Below are positions 8,641 through 13,386 of a stretch of 13,386 nucleotides of DNA, one piece after another. The translations under genes were made by a program, and so were the position numbers. The DNA is from an uncultured Parvularculaceae bacterium. Lineage in GTDB: Bacteria; Pseudomonadota; Alphaproteobacteria; Caulobacterales; Parvularculaceae. Location of the stretch: positions 1 to 13,386 of the forward strand of contig CAMYNO010000027.1 in assembly GCA_947259815.1 (NCBI GenBank), given 5' to 3'. The notes under the pieces were generated by a model that was not told where the DNA came from, did no database searches, and was given only the letters and a program-made list of their open reading frames with translations. Every line of letters starts with the position of its first letter. Position 1 is the stretch's first letter.

Positions 8641-9300
8641 ATGAACGCTGATATTTTCACAGCATTCGTCACCGCATTTGCGACGCTCTTTATCGTCATT
8701 GATCCGATATTGGTGACGCCGATCTTTGCCTCGCTCACCAAGGGCGACGCCCCAAGAACGCGCCTGCGCATCGCTTTTCTCGCGGCGCTTTATTCAATCG
8801 GCATATTGCTGTTCTTCGGCTTTGCCGGGAACGCCTTGCTGCACCATCTTGGCGTGACGATGGCGGCGTTTCGCGCAGCGATGGGCGTTATCCTGTTCAT
8901 CATGGGGTTTCGCATGTTTTTCGATCCCGACAGCGAAACCCAGGCGAAAACGCCGGGCCCCAAGGCCTCGTCGCGCGATTCCATCGCGTTTTTTCCACTG
9001 GCGATCCCGATGCTCGCAGGCCCCGGCGCCATTGCAACGATCATGTTGCTCATGGGGCCGGGTATGGGCGTTTTCGACAAAGCGGCCGCGCTGACGGCAA
9101 CCGCACTCGTGCTGGCGATTGCAATTCTCATGATGGCGTTCGCCAGCCGTATCGGCGACGCATTAGGACGCACCGGGATGAATGCGATCACACGCATTCT
9201 CGGCATGCTGCTGATGGCGTTGTCGACGCAATATATTTTTGACGGTGTCCGTGTGGGAATAATCGAACAGGCCGCTCAGGCGGCGGCGTTAACGAGCTGA
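8641..9300 (+). CDS. MarC family integral membrane protein
   Basis: The 219-residue protein has about six membrane segments. Conserved MarC features are FIVIDPILVTPIF (17-29), FPLAIPMLAGPGAI (118-131) and a C-terminal block TGMNAITRILGML (178-190) followed by LSTQYIFDGV (194-203). Length is normal for the family (about 200-220). Despite the name, E. coli MarC was later shown not to mediate multiple antibiotic resistance; the family function is unknown and resembles LysE-type or small-solute exporters only in topology. An AGGG sequence lies about 10 bases before the ATG. The gene is divergent from the TerB-like gene and ends 8 bases from the convergent four-cysteine exported protein. Confidence 0.92.
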   Translation: MNADIFTAFVTAFATLFIVIDPILVTPIFASLTKGDAPRTRLRIAFLAALYSIGILLFFGFAGNALLHHLGVTMAAFRAAMGVILFIMGFRMFFDPDSETQAKTPGPKASSRDSIAFFPLAIPMLAGPGAIATIMLLMGPGMGVFDKAAALTATALVLAIAILMMAFASRIGDALGRTGMNAITRILGMLLMALSTQYIFDGVRVGIIEQAAQAAALTS

Positions 9301-9308
9301 TTACTCTT

Positions 9309-9722
9309 CTAACGACCCGCAAGCGCCGTTTGTGTTTCCTTAAAGGCGTCAGCGCCGCGCGCCGCGCCATAGCGCAGTGACGCACCCGCAAGGCGGGCGC
9401 CGGCGCCGTCGCCGGCGCAAATAAATCGGGTCACGCTTTTTGCCCGCGCCTCTCCGGCCCGGCATGCCGCCTCCAACGCGCCCAGCGCCTTGTCGCACTC
9501 CCGCACCAGCAATCCCATTTGCCAGTCGCCGGCGCTTGTCCAGTCGATTTCAGCGCGCAGGCCGCTGTCACAGACCTTGCGCGTATAGACCACCTGCTCG
9601 CCCAGCGCCGCCATATGCGATTCGCGGGCGCGCGCATCCTTCAACGACTGCGCCCCGGCCTCACCCGCCATCAGCAGGGCGACCGCCATAACGCCAGCCA
9701 GAATGGGCATTCGCAAAATCAT
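9309..9722 (-). CDS. Small exported four-cysteine protein, unknown function
   Basis: I do not recognise this family. The ATG at 9722 gives 137 residues with a clear signal peptide (MILRMPILAGVMAVALLMAG, cleavage near AGA-QS, residue 24). The frame is also open from a TTG at 9764, but that adds a polar N-terminus in front of the signal sequence, so the ATG is preferred. The mature part (about 113 residues) has exactly four cysteines (51, 76, 87, 102), enough for two disulfides in the periplasm. Segments around them are VVYTRKVCDSGL, LVRECDKALGALEAACR and VTRFICAGDGAGARL. The gene follows the DUF4908 gene on the same strand by 51 bases, suggesting co-transcription. The signal peptide, compositional consistency with neighbours and tight fit against marC support a real gene. 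Confidence 0.7.
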   Translation of the reverse strand: MILRMPILAGVMAVALLMAGEAGAQSLKDARARESHMAALGEQVVYTRKVCDSGLRAEIDWTSAGDWQMGLLVRECDKALGALEAACRAGEARAKSVTRFICAGDGAGARLAGASLRYGAARGADAFKETQTALAGR

Positions 9723-9773
9723 CCGCACCCCATAGCGCCTGTTTTGGGCGGATTTGAGGCTCAACGCCGCCTC

Positions 9774-10628
9774 TCAGAGAGATTCTTCCAAAAAGCGTTC
9801 CACCGCGCGCGACGACATGCGGCCGGCAATGCCCCGATCCGGGACATAGCGAATAACCAGCGCATTGTCCTCAAAACGGGCCGAGGGCGCTGTCCCCGCC
9901 TCAAACGCTACTCGGTTGATGCGCTCGCCAAGGATACGCGCGCCGGTCGCATCGCCAGCAACCGCGCTGACGCCGATGGCGGTCCGCACGATTGCATCGG
10001 CAAGCACCGAGGCATTGGCGCCGGCCTCTTGCGCTGGAGCGACCAAATCAAAGGTGATCGGCGAGCCGGTCAGCGCGCTCACAATAGCGGTAGCAAATTT
10101 CGCGCGGCGCGCGGCGGTTTCGAATTCCGCCGCCTCAAGCTCTATCGCATGATCGTCGCCGAAAGATTTTGACGCCGCCGATCCAGCCGGATCGCCTGGC
10201 CAATAAACCGTTGCGCCACCATAAGAGGCTATGCGCAAATATGTAACGCCATCGGCATTCTTGAAAATGACGTCGCCTCTCGGACCGCGAGTGACGGTCA
10301 GGAGATAGATCTCCGGCGCCGGCGCGGCGGGGTCGAGTGAACAGCCCAGACGCGGATCTTCCGGTCCGCACAGGAACTTGACCCGCGCGGTGCGCGAACG
10401 CGACTCGATCAGGAAAGCGCGATTGTCAGCGGCGAGCACATAACGCTCCACCTCACCGCGGGGCCGGTCGGCGCGCCGCTCGCGACGCTCGCCCACAAGC
10501 GCGGAAAACGGATTAGCCTCGCGCTGCTGCGCCAGCGTATAATTTTGCGCCAGCGCCTCCGCCGACGCCATCGCCAAGCCGGCGAACAGCGCACAGAAAC
10601 AGGCTTTCAATAGATTTCCCGGTTTCAT
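9774..10628 (-). CDS. Exported DUF4908-like protein
   Basis: The 284-residue protein starts at ATG 10628. It has a signal peptide of about 27 residues (MKPGNLLKACFCALFAGLAM, then ASAEALA before the likely cleavage site). The mature part has a beta-rich region with one cysteine pair (C87, C96 in CGPEDPRLGC). The segment RGPRGDVIFKNADG (114-127), then YGGATVYWP (136-144) and a GSAAS turn, resembles what I remember of the alphaproteobacterial DUF4908 family. The C-terminal half (about 165-284) is Ala/Glu-rich and helical. Function is unknown; location is probably periplasmic. It lies just after the terminator of the phaAB operon, with no clear Shine-Dalgarno sequence and only about 30 bases between the terminator T-run and the ATG. 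It probably forms an operon with the four-cysteine gene downstream. The family assignment is moderately sure; the existence of the gene is sure. Confidence 0.75.
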   Translation of the reverse strand: MKPGNLLKACFCALFAGLAMASAEALAQNYTLAQQREANPFSALVGERRERRADRPRGEVERYVLAADNRAFLIESRSRTARVKFLCGPEDPRLGCSLDPAAPAPEIYLLTVTRGPRGDVIFKNADGVTYLRIASYGGATVYWPGDPAGSAASKSFGDDHAIELEAAEFETAARRAKFATAIVSALTGSPITFDLVAPAQEAGANASVLADAIVRTAIGVSAVAGDATGARILGERINRVAFEAGTAPSARFEDNALVIRYVPDRGIAGRMSSRAVERFLEESL

Positions 10629-10658
10629 AACGGTTCAGGTGTAGATCGTTATTTTGGT

Positions 10659-10699
10659 AAAAAAAGGGCCTTGCCGCCTATTTTCTGCGGCAAAGGCCC
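10659..10699 (-). terminator. Intrinsic terminator of the phaA-phaB operon
   Basis: Read on the minus strand, GGGCCTTTGCCGC (10699-10687) pairs with GCGGCAAGGCCC (10677-10666), giving 12 base pairs with one bulged T and a 9-base loop. Seven consecutive T follow at 10665-10659. This is a textbook rho-independent terminator located 25 bases after the phaB stop codon. Confidence 0.9.
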
Positions 10700-10724
10700 A
10701 AGAAATCGTGAAAATTCGCAGACC

Positions 10725-11450
10725 TCAAGACGCGATATACTGCCCGCCATTGGCCGTGAGGACGGCGCCGGTGATAAAGCCGGCGTTTTCGCCAGCCAGA
10801 AACGCCACGCATTCGCCGATCTCACTAACTTCACCGAGACGGCCGACCGGAATTTGCGCCGTGATTTTTTTCAGAGCCTCCTCCGGCATCGCCGCGACCA
10901 TATCGGTGGCGATGTATCCCGGCGCGACCGCATTGACCGTAACGCCCTTGAAAGCGCCTTCCTGCGCCAGCGCACGGGTGAACCCGATCATGCCGGCTTT
11001 CGCCGCGGAATAGTTGGTCTGGCCCATCTGCCCTTTCTGGCCGTTGATGGAGGAAATATTGACGACCCGGCCGAAGCCCCGTTCGCGCATGCCGGGGAAA
11101 ACATTGTGGGTCATGTTGAACACCGAATCGAGATCGGCGCGGATGACCTCCGACCACTCTTTCGGTCCGATCTTGTGAAACATGCCGTCACGGGTGATGC
11201 CGGCGTTATTCACAAGAATGTCGGTCGGCCCCTGCGCGGCCTCGATTTCCGCAACGCCAGCCTTGCAGGCGTCGTAATCGCCGACATCCCATTTATAGGC
11301 CTTGATGCCGGTTTCGCCCGTGAACGCCGCCGCCGCCGCGTCATTGCCGGCATAGGTCGCGGCGACCGAGCATCCCTGTTCCTTGAGACATTTTGCGATG
11401 GCGGCGCCGATCCCTCTCGTGCCGCCTGTCACGATCGCATTTCTTGCCAC
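10725..11450 (-). CDS. phaB: Acetoacetyl-CoA reductase (NADPH)
   Basis: This short-chain dehydrogenase reduces acetoacetyl-CoA to (R)-3-hydroxybutyryl-CoA, the second step of polyhydroxybutyrate synthesis, in the cytosol. With the GTG start it has 241 residues. Motifs are the cofactor-binding TGGTRGIG (8-15), NNAG (81-84), the catalytic set Ser134 (NISSING), Tyr147 and Lys151 (YSAAK), and the PhaB-specific QKGQMGQTNY (138-147) and PGYIATDMV (177-185). Start choice: an ATG at 11456 lies in frame two codons upstream, but the AGGGAG Shine-Dalgarno ends only 1 base before it. The GTG at 11450 has 7-base spacing and gives the typical MARxAxVTGG N-terminus. phaA lies upstream on the same strand, about 60 bases away, and a terminator lies 25 bases downstream. 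Confidence 0.96.
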   Translation of the reverse strand: MARNAIVTGGTRGIGAAIAKCLKEQGCSVAATYAGNDAAAAAFTGETGIKAYKWDVGDYDACKAGVAEIEAAQGPTDILVNNAGITRDGMFHKIGPKEWSEVIRADLDSVFNMTHNVFPGMRERGFGRVVNISSINGQKGQMGQTNYSAAKAGMIGFTRALAQEGAFKGVTVNAVAPGYIATDMVAAMPEEALKKITAQIPVGRLGEVSEIGECVAFLAGENAGFITGAVLTANGGQYIAS

Positions 11451-11457
11451 AGTCATT

Positions 11458-11463
11458 CTCCCT
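11458..11463 (-). promoter_or_regulatory. phaB ribosome-binding site that decides the start
   Basis: AGGGAG on the minus strand is 7 bases from the GTG at 11450 but only 1 base from the ATG at 11456. Normal spacing is 5-9 bases, so it favours the GTG start. Confidence 0.6.
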
Positions 11464-11516
11464 GATTGCCCGCATCAACGCGGATCTGAGTTTTATCCGT
11501 ACCCACACCAAAGCAA

Positions 11517-12731
<1,215 letters not shown>

Positions 12732-12737
12732 TTATTT

Positions 12738-12746
12738 TGCGCTGCA
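12738..12746. promoter_or_regulatory. Candidate PhaR operator upstream of phaA (TGC-N3-GCA)
   Basis: TTGCGCTGCAC contains TGC-GCT-GCA, the core of the CTGC-N3-GCAG palindrome reported for PhaR in Rhodobacter, with both outer bases different. It is 46 bases upstream of the phaA start. A TTGACA hexamer in the phaA direction lies at 12770-12765, but no good -10 element accompanies it. Binding is inferred. Confidence 0.4.
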
Positions 12747-12810
12747 CGATATCCGGCGCGCGCATGTCAAAGCCCTGTAAGTCTTTGCTTTTTCTATGAT
12801 CTCTTAAGAG

Positions 12811-12860
12811 GTGCGTATGCAAACCGTATTTTTGTGCTATAGCAGCATTAGCATACGCAC
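12811..12860. promoter_or_regulatory. Inverted repeat with TGC-N4-GCA elements between phaA and phaR
   Basis: GTGCGTATGC (12811-12820) and its exact reverse complement GCATACGCAC (12851-12860) are separated by 30 bases. Between them lies the perfect palindrome TGCTATAGCA (12835-12844). The left arm extends to TGC-GTAT-GCA (12812-12821), and the right arm read on the minus strand is TGC-GTAT-GCT. A 10-base palindrome CTCTTAAGAG (12801-12810) abuts the left arm. The position between divergent phaA and phaR suggests a shared operator region; the bound protein is inferred. Confidence 0.45.
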
Positions 12861-12920
12861 AATAGAAACGCGGCGCAAAACTGCGGGCGGGCGCTAGGGG
12901 GCGAGCGGCTCAGGTGCGGG

Positions 12921-12936
12921 GCTCCTGATCAGGAGC
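12921..12936. repeat. Perfect 16-base palindrome in the phaR leader
   Basis: GCTCCTGATCAGGAGC is identical to its reverse complement, with no spacer. It ends 8 bases before the phaR Shine-Dalgarno (12945-12950). With no loop it fits a dimer-binding operator better than an RNA hairpin, although as RNA it could partly fold near the ribosome-binding site. It lacks the TGC/GCA core of the other elements, so a different regulator is possible. Confidence 0.5.
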
Positions 12937-12944
12937 GGGAATAT

Positions 12945-12950
12945 GGGAGA
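12945..12950 (+). promoter_or_regulatory. phaR ribosome-binding site that decides the start
   Basis: GGGAGA lies 9 bases before the ATG at 12960. It directly abuts another in-frame ATG at 12951, which is therefore too close to be used. This favours the 12960 start. Confidence 0.65.
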
Positions 12951-12959
12951 ATGAGAATA

Positions 12960-13386
12960 ATGAACGATTCTGAAACCAGCAGCGGCGGCAAGGCGCGGAC
13001 CAACGGCGCGGGCGACGCTGTGGTGATCAAAAAATACGCAAATCGCCGTCTCTACAACACCTCGACAAGCTCTTACGTCACGCTCGATTTCCTCGCGGAC
13101 ATGGTCAAGAACGGGGAGGACTTTGTCGTCTATGACGCAAAGTCGGGAGATGACATTACCCATTCCGTCCTGACACAGATTATCTTCGAAGAAGAAAGCA
13201 AGGGGCAAAATCTGTTGCCCATCCAGTTTCTACGTCAGCTCATTCAGTTTTACGGCGACAGCTTGCAGCGATTTGTTCCGTCCTACCTTGAAATGAGCAT
13301 GAATGCTTTTACCAACAATCAGGACGATCTGCGCTTGCGCATGCGCGATGCGTTTGAGGCGACGCCGGGTTACGCCATGTTCGAAG
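12960..13386 (+). CDS. phaR: Polyhydroxyalkanoate synthesis repressor PhaR (C-terminus cut by window edge)
   Basis: The frame is open from ATG 12960 to the window edge (142 codons). After a polar N-terminus of about 20 residues, VIKKYANRRLYNTSTSSYVT (22-41) begins the DNA-binding PHB/PHA accumulation regulator domain. It continues through FVVYDAKSGDDITHSVLTQI (55-74) and IIFEEESKGQNLLP (74-87). A second domain, about 88-126, contains FLRQLIQFYGDSLQRFVPSYL. Family members sense PHB granules and repress phasin genes and their own gene until polymer accumulates. Alphaproteobacterial PhaR is usually about 180-200 residues, so roughly 40-60 are missing. It is divergent from phaA-phaB, the common arrangement in this class. 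The upstream palindromes fit autoregulation. Confidence 0.96.
   Translation, partial: MNDSETSSGGKARTNGAGDAVVIKKYANRRLYNTSTSSYVTLDFLADMVKNGEDFVVYDAKSGDDITHSVLTQIIFEEESKGQNLLPIQFLRQLIQFYGDSLQRFVPSYLEMSMNAFTNNQDDLRLRMRDAFEATPGYAMFE

Noticed and set aside
8487..8771. 95-codon N-terminal extension of the TerB-like gene
   Set aside because: It runs antisense into marC and lacks TerB features; the ATG at 8486 has GGAG upstream.
9397..9418. GC-rich hairpin (9-base arms, 4-base loop) inside the four-cysteine gene
   Set aside because: It lies in coding sequence, has no T-run on either strand, and such GCC/GGC inverted repeats are common in this base composition.
10671..11465. 264-codon plus-strand open frame opposite phaB
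   Set aside because: phaB is unambiguous on the minus strand, and the frame also runs through the phaB terminator.
12894..13208. 104-codon minus-strand open frame opposite phaR
   Set aside because: PhaR on the plus strand has both conserved domains; the minus-strand product has no motif and would cover the phaR leader.

Overview
The window looks like chromosomal core-genome DNA from a moderately GC-rich alphaproteobacterium. The best guess is a marine, Caulobacterales/Parvularculales-like lineage. The basis is a TonB-dependent receptor of the Caulobacter/Xanthomonas type, a DUF4908 periplasmic protein, a polyhydroxybutyrate (PHB) gene set with divergent phaR, and dense packing of genes on both strands. 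There is no sign of phage, transposon, CRISPR, rRNA or tRNA, and no gene-free stretch longer than about 270 bases. The taxonomic placement is inference, not a measurement.

Left part (1-3711, minus strand): a large TonB-dependent outer-membrane receptor, cut by the window edge only about 20-30 residues before its expected C-terminus, preceded by a DUF2270 integral membrane protein. Middle (3800-9300, alternating strands): a MATE-family exporter (+) meets pyrD (-) tail to tail with overlapping stop codons. pyrD is translationally coupled to an upstream DUF952 gene. A DASS/SLC13-type anion symporter (+) meets a TerB-like cytosolic protein (-) with a 3-base gap, and a MarC-family membrane protein (+) follows.

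Right part (9309-13386): two exported proteins of unknown function on the minus strand (a small four-cysteine protein and a DUF4908 protein). They lie downstream of a strong intrinsic terminator that closes the phaA-phaB operon (acetyl-CoA acetyltransferase and acetoacetyl-CoA reductase, the first two steps of PHB synthesis). The PHB regulator phaR runs divergently to the window edge. PHB synthase (phaC) is not in the window.

The 267-base phaA/phaR intergenic region is the most structured non-coding DNA here. It holds several TGC-N3/4-GCA elements resembling known PhaR operators, a 10-base inverted repeat, and a perfect 16-base palindrome just upstream of the phaR ribosome-binding site. I found no convincing new multi-gene system. 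The best leads are this control region, the uncharacterised exported pair next to the pha operon, and the coupled DUF952-pyrD arrangement.
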